64,000 bases of DNA from NCBI GenBank assembly GCA_025141015.1, contig CP081098.1:2858501-2922500 (forward strand). Direction: 5' to 3'. Numbering within the stretch: the stretch's first letter is position 1; each line of letters starts with the position of its first letter. Positions 1 through 9,358 of this stretch are shown piece after piece. The notes under the pieces were generated by a model that ran no database searches, was not told where the DNA came from, and saw only the letters and a list, made by a program, of their open reading frames with translations. The position numbers and the translations under genes are program-made. The DNA comes from Rhodobacteraceae bacterium M382 (GTDB lineage: Bacteria > Pseudomonadota > Alphaproteobacteria > Rhodobacterales > Rhodobacteraceae).

Positions 1-1877
1 TCTTCTGAAATCCCGTCACTGAAATAATCCTGCTCAGGGTCGCCGCTCATGTTGGTAAAGGGGAGAACCGCCACAGAGGGTTTGTCCCGCGTCGCATAGA
101 CCGGCGCGCGCGCGGCCTCGGCGGGCATCCCCGCCTTCAGAAGCCCCTGTCTGATACGGTCGCGATCCGCCGATCTGCGATACGACAGACCGTTGACATA
201 CGCCTCGACAGAGAACTTGGGCTCGAATTCAAAGATCCGGGCTATCGCGTCCGCGGCATCCGCTGGTCGCCCCAATTCGCCCAGGGCCGAAACGAGATTG
301 ACATAGGGTGCGAGATATCCGCTTTCGCGCTGCAAAGACTCGCGGTAACAGCTGACCGCTTCTTCGAGCCGGCCAGCAAGCCGATAGTTGTTCCCAAGGG
401 CGCGCAGCAACCCGGGTCTGTAAACAGGCGACAGACGCATGGCTTTGCGGACCAATTCGGCACCGCGTTCAGGGTATCCCGATTTTCGCATTACGGCCGA
501 GGCGACCCCGCCCAGGATTTCGGCATTGTTGGGGGCCAAAGCAATCGCTGTTTCGGTCAACTCCATCGCCTTGTCATGATCGCCAGCGTTCAGATGGGCC
601 AGCGCAAGAATGGCGTGGGCTTCGGCGCAATCGCGATCCAAGGCAAGTGCCCGATGCGCACAGTCAAAGGTCAATGCCTGGGCCTCGTCGAACCTTTTCC
701 TGTCGACAATGCCGCCCCCCACATCGGCCTCTCCGAAATAAAGCCATGCACGCATACACCAGGCAAACGCATAGTCTGGATCCAGGGTCAAAGCCCGATC
801 TATACGTTCAATGGCCTTGGGTCGGTCCTGAACAGATCCGCTCAGAACAGCGTCTGTGGCCAAACGTGTGCATTCCCACGCCTCGAGATTGTCTGTACCC
901 CTGGACCAGATGCGATGCTGCTCGCCTTCTCGCAACTCCACATCCATGGCCACGACAATCTCGCGGGTGATGTCGTCCTGCACGGCAAAGATGTCCTGCA
1001 TTTTCCGATCATATCGTTCGGCCCACAGATGGAGCCCGCTGGTTGCATCTATGAGCTGGGCCGTGACCCGCACACGCCCTGCCGAACTGCGCACGCTGCC
1101 CTCCAACACATAGCGCACTCCCTGTTCGCGGCTGACCTGCTTCACATCGACCGCGCATCCTTTGTAAACAAAGGTCGAATTGCGCGCGACAACCAGCAAT
1201 CTGCTGATCTTGGACAGCGCTGTGATTATGTCCTCTGTGATGCCGTCGGCAAAATGATCCTGTTCCGGATCGGAGCTCATGACAGTGAAAGGCAAAACCG
1301 CAATTGAGGGCAGTTCGGGAATGGTGAAATCCAATCCGATGGATTCCGCAAATGCCTTGGGTGTTTTTTGATATTGTTCGCGTTCGGACAGAATACGAAA
1401 GGCGTGAACTGGCTCAGAGATGTTTTTGACGGTCTGTTCACCTAGGTCCTCCCACACAAGCGGCAGGACATTGTGGACTTCACGATACACCCCTTCGGAA
1501 ACACAGACACCACCCGGTTCGGCAAGACCTTCGAGCCGCGCGGCCATGTTTACGCCATTCCCAAAGATATCATCGTTCTGGATGATGATGTCGCCAAGAT
1601 TGACGCCGATACGAAACTGAAATCCACCGCTGTGGTCAAGCAGCAGTGTCTGCCATGCCGTCGCACAGCTGACCGCATCCACAACGCTTGCGAATTCTGC
1701 CAGAATGCCGTCGCCCATCAGTTTCACGATCCGGCCATGATGCTCGGCAACCAGAGGGCGCAGCGTGGTTTCTATCAGGCTGGAGACCGCCAAAAGCGTC
1801 TTGGTCTCGTCACGTTCCATGAGCGTAGAATAGCCCACCAGATCAGCGGCAAGAATTGCTGCGAGTCTGCGTTCCAA
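1..1877 (-). CDS. Class III adenylate cyclase with TolB-like and TPR modules (3' end outside window)
   Basis: The reading frame is open from a TTG at 1877 to the window edge, about 625 residues. An in-frame TGA lies just upstream and GGGAGGGG precedes the TTG, so the TTG start is well supported. The N-terminus (LAAILAADLVGYSTLM, then MGDGILAEF, then GVNLGDII and NMAARLEGLAEPGG) is a class III nucleotide cyclase domain. A TolB/FlgO-like domain follows near residue 195 (PSIAVLPF), then TPR-like repeats to about residue 590. The frame then enters a second copy of the TolB-like opening motif (PSVAVLPFTNMSGDPEQDYF) near residue 600. Family members usually stop after the TPRs, so this one appears to carry a tandem module. 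No transmembrane segment is visible, so it is probably cytoplasmic and makes cAMP. Confidence 0.88.
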   Translation of the reverse strand, partial: MERRLAAILAADLVGYSTLMERDETKTLLAVSSLIETTLRPLVAEHHGRIVKLMGDGILAEFASVVDAVSCATAWQTLLLDHSGGFQFRIGVNLGDIIIQNDDIFGNGVNMAARLEGLAEPGGVCVSEGVYREVHNVLPLVWEDLGEQTVKNISEPVHAFRILSEREQYQKTPKAFAESIGLDFTIPELPSIAVLPFTVMSSDPEQDHFADGITEDIITALSKISRLLVVARNSTFVYKGCAVDVKQVSREQGVRYVLEGSVRSSAGRVRVTAQLIDATSGLHLWAERYDRKMQDIFAVQDDITREIVVAMDVELREGEQHRIWSRGTDNLEAWECTRLATDAVLSGSVQDRPKAIERIDRALTLDPDYAFAWCMRAWLYFGEADVGGGIVDRKRFDEAQALTFDCAHRALALDRDCAEAHAILALAHLNAGDHDKAMELTETAIALAPNNAEILGGVASAVMRKSGYPERGAELVRKAMRLSPVYRPGLLRALGNNYRLAGRLEEAVSCYRESLQRESGYLAPYVNLVSALGELGRPADAADAIARIFEFEPKFSVEAYVNGLSYRRSADRDRIRQGLLKAGMPAEAARAPVYATRDKPSVAVLPFTNMSGDPEQDYFSDGISE

Positions 1878-2105
1878 TGAGGCCCCTCCCAGCTTGTTAC
1901 ATAACGGTCATGCCCAAACGTACCCACAAATGGCACCGTCGTGGAACACAAAATCGAACCGCCCGCGGGTAATGTCACAGGAACGCGGCACACCCTGTGT
2001 TGATGCCACGGTCCAGTACAGCGACCACAGCCCCGGAAACCACGGGGCCTTCCGCCAAGTCAGTGCAGGAAGTCAGTGCAAGAGGTCAATGGCAAGGCCG
2101 TGCGC

Positions 2106-2663
2106 TCAGGCCCGGAATTCATCCATATCCACCTTGCGCCGTGCCATGGCGTGGAAGTTTTCCATGCTGAATTCCACCTGTTCGCCAGAGGTCCAGTCAA
2201 ACAAAGACCGTTTGATCCGTGTCAGCGGTCCTTCATAGACATGGATCGCGCAACTTTGTTCATCCCCGTCCGCCGTTATCGCATGGATCGCCTCGGGCCC
2301 AAGACGCACGACATCCCCCGCCTGTACCAAGGTATTGCCGCCATGGCGCAGCTGACCAGGCTCGCGTTTATAGAGAACTTCGACCTCGGTGCCGCGATAA
2401 ACGGCGATATGAACGCTCATACAATGTTCATGCGGCGCAAAAACGATGTCCGGTGCGTAGCGACAGGTCCAGATCGAACAGGTCTCGTCCTCGAACATCA
2501 TCACTTCGTCTTCCTCCAGATCCGCGATGGCATCGGCCAGATCCTGTTTGCGGCTTTGACTGTCGGTCAAGAGTTCACGCAACGCCAAAGAACGCTCAGG
2601 AGATCCGGCGGCTTCCCGAATCTGGTGGACGAGGTCTTCCAGTATAGCCTGTGGCATGGTCAT
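2106..2663 (-). CDS. Cupin-domain protein (cysteine dioxygenase-like fold)
   Basis: A 185-residue protein with a single cupin barrel. The first cupin motif (HEHCMSVHIAVYRGTEVEV, near residues 78-96) supplies the usual metal-binding histidines, and the second is GDVVRLGPEAIHAI near residue 118. The N-terminal 70 residues are helical and acidic (DLEEDEVMMFEDE). Its overall shape resembles predicted metal-dependent enzymes of the double-stranded beta-helix superfamily related to cysteine dioxygenase; the substrate cannot be read from sequence. It may start at residue 1 or at the second Met two codons later. It lies between the cyclase and the DUF302 gene on the same strand, with gaps of about 190-230 bp, so co-transcription is uncertain. 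Confidence 0.8.
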   Translation of the reverse strand: MTMPQAILEDLVHQIREAAGSPERSLALRELLTDSQSRKQDLADAIADLEEDEVMMFEDETCSIWTCRYAPDIVFAPHEHCMSVHIAVYRGTEVEVLYKREPGQLRHGGNTLVQAGDVVRLGPEAIHAITADGDEQSCAIHVYEGPLTRIKRSLFDWTSGEQVEFSMENFHAMARRKVDMDEFRA

Positions 2664-2849
2664 TTATCCCAATTTCGATGTCCGTCATCTTCCGATCCAA
2701 GACCAGAATGCCGAGGCATACTTGCCGATTTGCGACCCCTGCAACATCACGGCCAGCTCAACATGATCCGTTGCCAATGTTTTTCGGTAACCAACCCATC
2801 AGTGACACCGGATGTCTCAAGCCGCTGTCCTCACATGGGCCCAAGGGGC

Positions 2850-3242
2850 TCAATCCGTCAATGCCTGTGCCACACGTGCCAGCCGATCGTTTGCATCAAC
2901 AACTAGCCCGGCAAGCGCAGGGTCGGCATTCCCCGTCCCACCTTGCATCAACTCTGCCGCATCCGGAAGACGCACCAGCGCGCCGGACGTGGTGTTTTCG
3001 ACAACCACATTGCACGGAAGAAGAAGCCCGATCTCCGGGTTCGCCAGCAACGCCTGATGGGCCAGAACCGGGTTACAGGCCCCCAATATGGTATAGTTCC
3101 TGAATTCCACTCCCAGTTTCTCGGCCAACGTTTTATGCATGTCGATGCGGGTTATGACGCCGAACCCCTGTTCAGCCAGCGACGCTGTCACCTTGTCCAA
3201 AGCGTCTTCAAATGAACATGTCAATTTGATCTGTGCGTGCAT
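2850..3242 (-). CDS. DUF302 family protein
   Basis: A 130-residue soluble protein. The pattern is that of DUF302: an N-terminal sheet with a helix (SFEDALDKVTASLAEQGFGV), ITRIDMHKTLAEKLG, then the conserved core YTILGACNPVLAHQALLANP followed by IGLLLPCNVVV. Family members are small, often dimeric, of unknown biochemical role, and sometimes fused to metal-related domains. The start is supported by AAGGGAG upstream of the ATG. No signal peptide is seen. It is on the same strand as, and 203 bp downstream of, the YhaN-like ATPase gene. Confidence 0.85.
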   Translation of the reverse strand: MHAQIKLTCSFEDALDKVTASLAEQGFGVITRIDMHKTLAEKLGVEFRNYTILGACNPVLAHQALLANPEIGLLLPCNVVVENTTSGALVRLPDAAELMQGGTGNADPALAGLVVDANDRLARVAQALTD

Positions 3243-3445
3243 ATTCGGGTTCTCCCTTGTGGCATCTGTTTAAAAAGTTCTTCTATGCAATTTGGGGCGA
3301 CCGGGGGCCACCCGTGCCGGTTCTCTGTCATTTGGAACAGAGCCCCCTGCACCATACCACCACTCAGCTGCTCTGCTCATGTGAACAATTGACGCTTGCC
3401 ACACCCGTCACCCAATCGTCCCCATCAAAGATACGACAGGCAGCG

Positions 3446-6055
3446 TCACGCGGGTTCTGTCACGCGCCCAATGCTCAATACTTCGCCGCCCAAGGCCCGA
3501 AACGCACGCTGTCGGCAGGAAAACACAATAATCTGAAGATCTTGGGCCTGACGGGTCAAAGCATTGAACATCTGTTCGATCCGGTCATCATCCGTATAGA
3601 CAATCGCATCATCCAGCACCACGGGAGCCGGGCGACCGTCAGCCGCCAGAATTTTGGCAAAGGCCAGACGCACCAGCAGAGAAATCTGCTCTTGTGTGCC
3701 GCCGGACAGAACGTCGAAATCCTCGGCGATTTCACGTCGGGTCAGGTGGGTGATCAGCCCGGTTTCGGCATCAATCACCGGATCCGCATCCGGCCAGATC
3801 ATCCGCAAAAGTGGCAGCAATTCCCGATGTACTGCAGCGACATAATTTTCGCGCGACCTGTCTTGGGCTGTCTTCAGCGCCTGGTCCAGCCGTTGATTGA
3901 CCGCAATTTCGAACTGGACTTGGTCCAGACGGCTCTGGGCCTGGGTCAGCTGTTCGTGGGTCAGGGCCAGCTCTTCTTCGACAGCGGCCGATGACAGCAC
4001 CGAAATTCGAGTGTCGAGCGCCGCCCGTTCTTCTCTCAGACGGGCAATCGTCGTAGCGGCGGCATCGGCCACGGATTGCGCCCGTTTCATCGTTGCTTCG
4101 GCCCCGGCCAGATCCGGGGCGTCCTTTTGCAACTCGGCCAACGCCGCGCGGGCCGCCGCGGTCTCTTGCACCGCCTTTGTGGCCGCTTGCCGCAAATGGG
4201 CCAGCTGTGCCTCGGGGGCGTCGATACCTGCCAGCGCTGTCTCGGCACGCAACAGCCGTTCCTGTGCCGTTTGCAGCACCCCTTCGCTGCGGTTCAGCGT
4301 CTCGCGCCGGGTTTGATCCAGGCTTCGCGCGGCTTCCAGCGCTTCGGCTGCCGTGTCGCGGGCCCGACGGGCTGCTTGCTCCTCAGCTTCGGCAGTGGCG
4401 GCATCCGGGATTTCCTGATCAGGATCGACCGGTGCAGGCAGACCGGCGATTTCGGCGCGCAACTCTGCCAGTCCCTTGGGGGCCAAGGCTTTGAGGTCGG
4501 CCTGCGCCTCGCGCAGCCCGGCCTCTGCCAAGGCCCGCGCCGCATCCGAACACCGCGCACCGTCCACCGTCTCCTGCCCCAGTTGGTTCAATGCAGCAGC
4601 CACGGCGGTTTTGGCCTGTTCAACGCCGGTATCGTTCTCGGCTTCGGCCGGGTAAATGGACAATTGCCCAACCCCTGCTATGTCCAGATGAACGCCATCG
4701 GGCACCGCGTGGCGTTCGTCACCCGAGATCGGCGTTCCATCGCGCAGAACCTTGCCAGCTCCGCCTGCGGCGTAGGTCACAGAAAATGACGCTGCAGCAT
4801 TGTCGCGGCTGCGTTGTGCCAGAACCAGGTCCGCAACCAACCGATCCAGGGCCTTCATATCCGCTGACGAAACTTCAATCGCGATTTCAGCCGTAAGGCC
4901 TTCGATCCGGTGCCGCAGCGTTTCGGCACTGGCCAGCCGGGACTGCAACTCCTTGCGTCGGATTTTCGCCGCCTGTGCCTGTTCGGCCCGCAGCGCCAGC
5001 CGTGTGGTTTGGGCGCTCAGATCCGCAGTCGCAGCGGCCGATTTATGGGACTGGCTGGCCGCATCAAACGCCTGCCGGGCCTCCTCGCAAAGCGCCCGCC
5101 CCGTCTCCACATCGGCCTGAGCCGCCGCCATCGAAGATTGCGCCTGCCCCTGTTCGGCGACCGCATCCTGCAACGCATCCATCTGTGCCGCACATCTTTC
5201 GGCTTGTGCCACCAGCCGGGCGACCAGACCATTGGCCAGCTGCACTTTCTGATCATGGGCCCTGGCCAAAGCCAGCCCCGCCTCTGCATTGCGCCGCAGA
5301 TCGGCCCGGTCCTGATGTGCGGCCGGAGATTCCAGTTCGCCCAGTTCGCGCCGTACCTGGCGACGCCGATCCAGGTCATCCTGCAGGCGTCGTGCCTCGT
5401 CGGCCAACCGGTCACGTTCCTGTTGCAGATGGGCGACTTCTGTCTCGATTTTACCCAACCCGCCGCCAACCCTGGTCCGCCCGGTCCCGGTCAGGTGCAG
5501 ATCCAGAAACGCCCGACACGCCTGACGCGCGGTTTCCATGCGCCGTCCCCCGGTCATGGCCTCGACCTCGCCTGCGACAGAGGTCATGATATCGCGGCGG
5601 GCCTGCTGCTCTTCACCACCGCTTTGCAGTTCGGTGACCCCCTGACGCACCCACAGCAACCCCGCAGGTCCCCCGTCCGCAGGGGCCTTGAGCAACGTCG
5701 ACAACAGGGCTTCGGCCTCGGCCTTTTGCGCAGTCAGAACCCCATCGCGCCACAGTTTGGCATCCTTGCGGCTGGCGCTTGAGCTCCAGCATTTGCTCAG
5801 CCGCCAATGCGCCCCGTCGATGTCGAACCCAACGGTGACTTCGGGATCACCACCGACCCGGGGCACCAGCGGTTTCACAGTCTTGTCAAACGAACGATGG
5901 CTGACAAAAAACACCGCGTGCAATGCATCAAAGAAGGTGGATTTACCATGTTCATTGGGGGCGCTCAGAACATTCAGACCGGGGCCAATTCCGGTGATCG
6001 CGACCGGGTCAACAAACCGGCGTACATTCTTCAACTGGACCGAGGTAATCTTCAT
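3446..6055 (-). CDS. YhaN-like SMC/Rad50-type AAA ATPase
   Basis: An 869-residue protein with the layout of a Rad50/SbcC-like ATPase: Walker A near residue 33 (APNEHGKST), two long coiled-coil arms rich in Ala, Gln, Glu and Arg, then a C-terminal ABC signature (LSGGTQEQISLL) and Walker B (PVVLDDAIVY). It starts three bases after the stop of the adjacent metallophosphoesterase gene, with GGGAGGGG just before, so the two are translationally linked. This pair matches the YhaO/YhaN nuclease-ATPase arrangement, expected to act on DNA ends. I see no CxxC zinc-hook motif between the coiled coils, which fits YhaN-type rather than SbcC/Rad50 proteins. The specific substrate is unknown. Confidence 0.88.
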   Translation of the reverse strand: MKITSVQLKNVRRFVDPVAITGIGPGLNVLSAPNEHGKSTFFDALHAVFFVSHRSFDKTVKPLVPRVGGDPEVTVGFDIDGAHWRLSKCWSSSASRKDAKLWRDGVLTAQKAEAEALLSTLLKAPADGGPAGLLWVRQGVTELQSGGEEQQARRDIMTSVAGEVEAMTGGRRMETARQACRAFLDLHLTGTGRTRVGGGLGKIETEVAHLQQERDRLADEARRLQDDLDRRRQVRRELGELESPAAHQDRADLRRNAEAGLALARAHDQKVQLANGLVARLVAQAERCAAQMDALQDAVAEQGQAQSSMAAAQADVETGRALCEEARQAFDAASQSHKSAAATADLSAQTTRLALRAEQAQAAKIRRKELQSRLASAETLRHRIEGLTAEIAIEVSSADMKALDRLVADLVLAQRSRDNAAASFSVTYAAGGAGKVLRDGTPISGDERHAVPDGVHLDIAGVGQLSIYPAEAENDTGVEQAKTAVAAALNQLGQETVDGARCSDAARALAEAGLREAQADLKALAPKGLAELRAEIAGLPAPVDPDQEIPDAATAEAEEQAARRARDTAAEALEAARSLDQTRRETLNRSEGVLQTAQERLLRAETALAGIDAPEAQLAHLRQAATKAVQETAAARAALAELQKDAPDLAGAEATMKRAQSVADAAATTIARLREERAALDTRISVLSSAAVEEELALTHEQLTQAQSRLDQVQFEIAVNQRLDQALKTAQDRSRENYVAAVHRELLPLLRMIWPDADPVIDAETGLITHLTRREIAEDFDVLSGGTQEQISLLVRLAFAKILAADGRPAPVVLDDAIVYTDDDRIEQMFNALTRQAQDLQIIVFSCRQRAFRALGGEVLSIGRVTEPA

Positions 6056-6058
6056 CTC

Positions 6059-7186
6059 TTACCCCTCCCGGACCAGCGACCACAGCCGGTTCAAAGCCGC
6101 CTGTGCCACCCGCATGTCGTCAGATGACCCACCCTGTCCCTGGGCCTCGAGATGCAATTCTTCGGCAGCAGCGCGCAAGGCACCACCCGTGGCGATCAGA
6201 TCCAGATCCTCGGTCTCGTATTCGGTGGACAGATCGCCGTCACGCAGCCCCAAATGGGCATAATCCGGTCGGGCCTTGGCGATCTCTTCATCCAGCTGCC
6301 CCCGTTCGGCCATCCGCAAAAACCCACTGACCCGCACCTGCAACAGAATGTCCCGGCGTGCCGCGCGGTCGGCAGTCAGAATCCGCGCGCATTCTGCCGC
6401 GATGTCCATGCCCGGGCTCAGCCTCAGATCGGGTGCGCGCCATTCAAATCGCCCGACGTCCACCGGGGTAACGTCAGGTACCGCACCCGGACCATTCAAT
6501 GTGACGGCCAAACAGACACCGCGCCCGTCGTGTTTGAACCTGTCCCGTTCAGGCGTACCACAATACCAGGTGCGATCCGTCACCCTGAGCTGGCCATGCC
6601 AATCCCCCATCGCCAAATAGTCCAGCCCGGCAGTCTCGGCCCGATCCGGTGCAATCACCGCCGATCCATCAAAATTCTCTCCAAAAGACACGACGCCCCC
6701 ATGCGCCAACCCGATCCTCAGCGCATCCGGGGGCGTTTCGGCCCCAACCATCCAACCCGTCAGATCGCTCCCCGGAAACTGACGTGGCAACGGAGCAGGC
6801 AACAATTGCACCCCTTGGGCCATTTCCACTGGCGAGGGGTCGCGCAAAAGATGCACATTTTCACCTGTTTCCTGGTCGAACGCGCGCCACAGCTCCTCGG
6901 CGCGCAGGGAATCGTGATTGCCAGGTATGATCCACCATTGGATATCCTGCGCCGCGCTCATTGCGGTAGCGGCCTGTCTGCGCACTTCGGGCGACGGCCC
7001 GATTGTGTCAAACATATCTCCTGCTACCAGCACATGCGCCGCGCGGTGCGTGCGGGCCGCATCGGCCAAACGTCCAATCACTTCGTGGCGCGCTTCGATC
7101 AACCGCCCCCGCAGCGAATCCGGCAGGGTGCCAAAGCCCTTTCCCAAGTGCAGGTCAGACGTATGAATCAAACGAAATTCAGTCAT
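6059..7186 (-). CDS. YhaO/SbcD/Mre11-like DNA repair metallophosphoesterase
   Basis: A 375-residue calcineurin-like phosphoesterase. The metal-ligand motifs run in the expected order: TSDLHLG near residue 10, AGDMFD, PGNHD, LAHGGV and GDWHG. The C-terminal part (about 100 residues) is helical and fits the ATPase-capping region of the family. The start is the ATG at 7186, preceded by GAGGAA; a longer frame upstream (from 7279) lacks family similarity. It is the first gene of a two-gene unit with the YhaN-like ATPase, separated by three bases. The pair is expected to form a DNA nuclease complex driven by ATP. Confidence 0.9.
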   Translation of the reverse strand: MTEFRLIHTSDLHLGKGFGTLPDSLRGRLIEARHEVIGRLADAARTHRAAHVLVAGDMFDTIGPSPEVRRQAATAMSAAQDIQWWIIPGNHDSLRAEELWRAFDQETGENVHLLRDPSPVEMAQGVQLLPAPLPRQFPGSDLTGWMVGAETPPDALRIGLAHGGVVSFGENFDGSAVIAPDRAETAGLDYLAMGDWHGQLRVTDRTWYCGTPERDRFKHDGRGVCLAVTLNGPGAVPDVTPVDVGRFEWRAPDLRLSPGMDIAAECARILTADRAARRDILLQVRVSGFLRMAERGQLDEEIAKARPDYAHLGLRDGDLSTEYETEDLDLIATGGALRAAAEELHLEAQGQGGSSDDMRVAQAALNRLWSLVREG

Positions 7187-7492
7187 CACATTCCTCGGAA
7201 ACCTGCCACCCAACAGCGTGAAATGCTGCACTCTGACTCTGTCATCTGGCAGAGTATTGCAGAAGCCTCCAGGGCACACCAGACGAGGTTGCCCCGATTT
7301 CCTGTTTTCCTGACCAGACCCAGGATCTGAGGCCGTGTTTCGCTGTCATGCACCGGCCTTGACCTTGCCTGCTTGGGTGCTCAAGAGTCCCAGAACGCGG
7401 TGTTTTGGGGCCCGGCGATGCAGAATCGCCGGAACAAAAGATCAAAAACACGTCGCAAAACATTGAAAAACAACAAAAGACCAGGGGGAAAG
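7187..7492. other. Divergent intergenic region
   Basis: About 306 bp between the divergent yhaO-like gene and the membrane cyclase gene. No coding frame with a plausible start or family match is seen. An 8-bp hairpin with arms CCGGCGAT and ATCGCCGG (7412-7432) lies in the probable 5' untranslated region of the cyclase, followed by an A-rich stretch. Both promoters should be here. Confidence 0.5.
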
Positions 7493-9358
7493 ATGCGCAA
7501 AAGGATCACGAGGTTCCCGATCACCTTTAGCCTGTTTGCCGTCATTCTGGGTGTGGCCCTGGTGCTGGCAGTGCCATTGGCGATTTACTCGCATGTCACC
7601 CACAAGAATTCGACCATGATCACTGCCAGCGAGATCATGGAGCGGTCTGCCGACATTCTGCGGCTCAAGATTGACGATCTGATCAAACCGGCGGAAGCCG
7701 TGGCCCAGGTGTTGGCGATCTGGCCCAACGTCGGACACCTGCCCCACGAAGAGGGCCATTCAGCCGAGCTTTTCCTCAGCAGGCAATTGACCCGCTTGCC
7801 TTATCTGGCCTCGATCAACATCGGGTTCGATGATGGTTCCTTTTATCTGATCGGGCTTGCAGCGTCCCGCCCACCCGAACGCCTGGTCGAATTGGCAGCG
7901 CCAGAAGGAACGGTTTTCCTGACGCAATCAATCTTTCGCAACGCATCCGGACACAGGGTTTCGGTGCGCCGGTTTCTGGACCATCAGGGCGAGTTGTTGG
8001 CTGCATCGCAAACATTGGACCCGGAATACGATCCTAGAGTTCGCCCCTGGTTCAAACCAGCAACCGACGACAAAAGCGTCAGCCGGACCAAATTGTACAA
8101 ATTCACCGGCACCGGCCTGCCCGGCCTGACCATCAGTCGCCGCCATCCTGGCGGCACAGTGGGCGTTGACGTCACATTGGCTCAAATCGAAGAATTCCTG
8201 GGGTCCGAGCCTCAAGCCGAAAGCGGCCTGCTTACGATCTTTGGCTCTGACGGGACCGTCCTGGCCAGCACCGCCCACGATGCCGAAGACGAACTGGTCC
8301 AGACCGACCTGATTATGAGGATCCAGCAAGAACCGGGATTTCGTGCTGGGTTGATCGACGCCCAGGGCGATCCCTGGGTGGCCCATGTGGTCAAGGCATC
8401 CTCTCGGTTCGAAGCCGATGAAATACTCGCACTGGCCATGCCTGTGTCCACCATTGCCGCGCCGGTCAACCGGGTAACGCGCAATACCTTTTTGGTTTCG
8501 GCCCTGATCCTGTTGTCCAGCATCCCGATCGTCTGGCTGGTATCGCGCGGCCTGTCACGGCCCCTGATCGGCCTGGCGACAGATGCCGACGCGATCCGCC
8601 GGTTCGATCTGGATGCCCCGCGCTCCGGCACGTCGGTTGTCGAAGAGATCTTTCAACTCCAATCGGCAATGGACCGCATGCGCACCAGCCTGGGTGTTTT
8701 TGGCCAATATGTCCCCAAGGCGCTGGTACAGAAGCTGATTCAGCAGAATGAAATCCCGCATCTGGGCGGCACCCGTCGCGAGTTAACCGTTCTGTTCATG
8801 GATATGGAAAATTTCACCGCCATGTCCGCGGACCTGGACCCTGACGACGTCATGAACCGGATGTCGCATTATTTCGAAGCCGTCACGCAGGTTCTGTTGG
8901 CGCATGGGGCAACCATCGACAAATATATCGGGGATGCGGTCATGGCCTTCTGGAACGCGCCCGAGGACACACCCGACCATGCGGCTGTTGCCTGTCAGGC
9001 CGCGCTCGCGGTCAAGGAGGCCGCTGCGCAGGTAACAAACAGCTGGCAAGACATTGAAATGCCTGTGCGCACCCGGATCGGAGTCCACACAGGCCCCGCG
9101 ACCGTGGGCAATGTCGGCAGCTCGGACAGGATGAACTATACGGCATTCGGAGCCACCGTGAATCTTGCGGCGCGTTTGGAAGGCCTGAACCGGGATCTGA
9201 AAACCGACATATTGGTCAGCACCCAACTGGCCAAAGTCTGTGCCGGGCGGTTTGAGTTCCAGTCGGCAGGACACAGCAGGTTGAAAGGCTTTGCCGAGCC
9301 CATCGAAGTATTCACCCTGACCAAAAACCAAGACACCATGACCGGCAAAGTAGAATAA
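7493..9358 (+). CDS. Membrane-bound sensor adenylate/guanylate cyclase (Cache-like, HAMP, class III cyclase)
   Basis: A 621-residue receptor-type cyclase. It has an N-terminal membrane segment (residues 8-30), a periplasmic region of about 300 residues resembling a Cache sensor (DPEYDPRVRPWFKPA), a second membrane segment (LVSALILLSSIPIVWLVSRG), a HAMP-like linker (LSRPLIGLATDADAIRRFDL) and a catalytic domain from about residue 430. Catalytic landmarks include LFMDMENFTAM with metal-binding aspartates, DKYIGDAVMAFWNAP and GVHTGPATVGNVGSSDRMNY. The chosen ATG at 7493 has GGGGGAAAG in front; a 40-residue upstream extension has no hydrophobic or family features. Nucleotide choice (ATP or GTP) cannot be decided safely by eye. 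Confidence 0.9.
   Translation: MRKRITRFPITFSLFAVILGVALVLAVPLAIYSHVTHKNSTMITASEIMERSADILRLKIDDLIKPAEAVAQVLAIWPNVGHLPHEEGHSAELFLSRQLTRLPYLASINIGFDDGSFYLIGLAASRPPERLVELAAPEGTVFLTQSIFRNASGHRVSVRRFLDHQGELLAASQTLDPEYDPRVRPWFKPATDDKSVSRTKLYKFTGTGLPGLTISRRHPGGTVGVDVTLAQIEEFLGSEPQAESGLLTIFGSDGTVLASTAHDAEDELVQTDLIMRIQQEPGFRAGLIDAQGDPWVAHVVKASSRFEADEILALAMPVSTIAAPVNRVTRNTFLVSALILLSSIPIVWLVSRGLSRPLIGLATDADAIRRFDLDAPRSGTSVVEEIFQLQSAMDRMRTSLGVFGQYVPKALVQKLIQQNEIPHLGGTRRELTVLFMDMENFTAMSADLDPDDVMNRMSHYFEAVTQVLLAHGATIDKYIGDAVMAFWNAPEDTPDHAAVACQAALAVKEAAAQVTNSWQDIEMPVRTRIGVHTGPATVGNVGSSDRMNYTAFGATVNLAARLEGLNRDLKTDILVSTQLAKVCAGRFEFQSAGHSRLKGFAEPIEVFTLTKNQDTMTGKVE

Noticed and set aside
2057-2080. A short direct repeat (AGTCAGTGCA twice) before the cyclase gene's neighbour
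   Set aside because: Only two short copies, downstream of no promoter that I can define; too little to claim a site.
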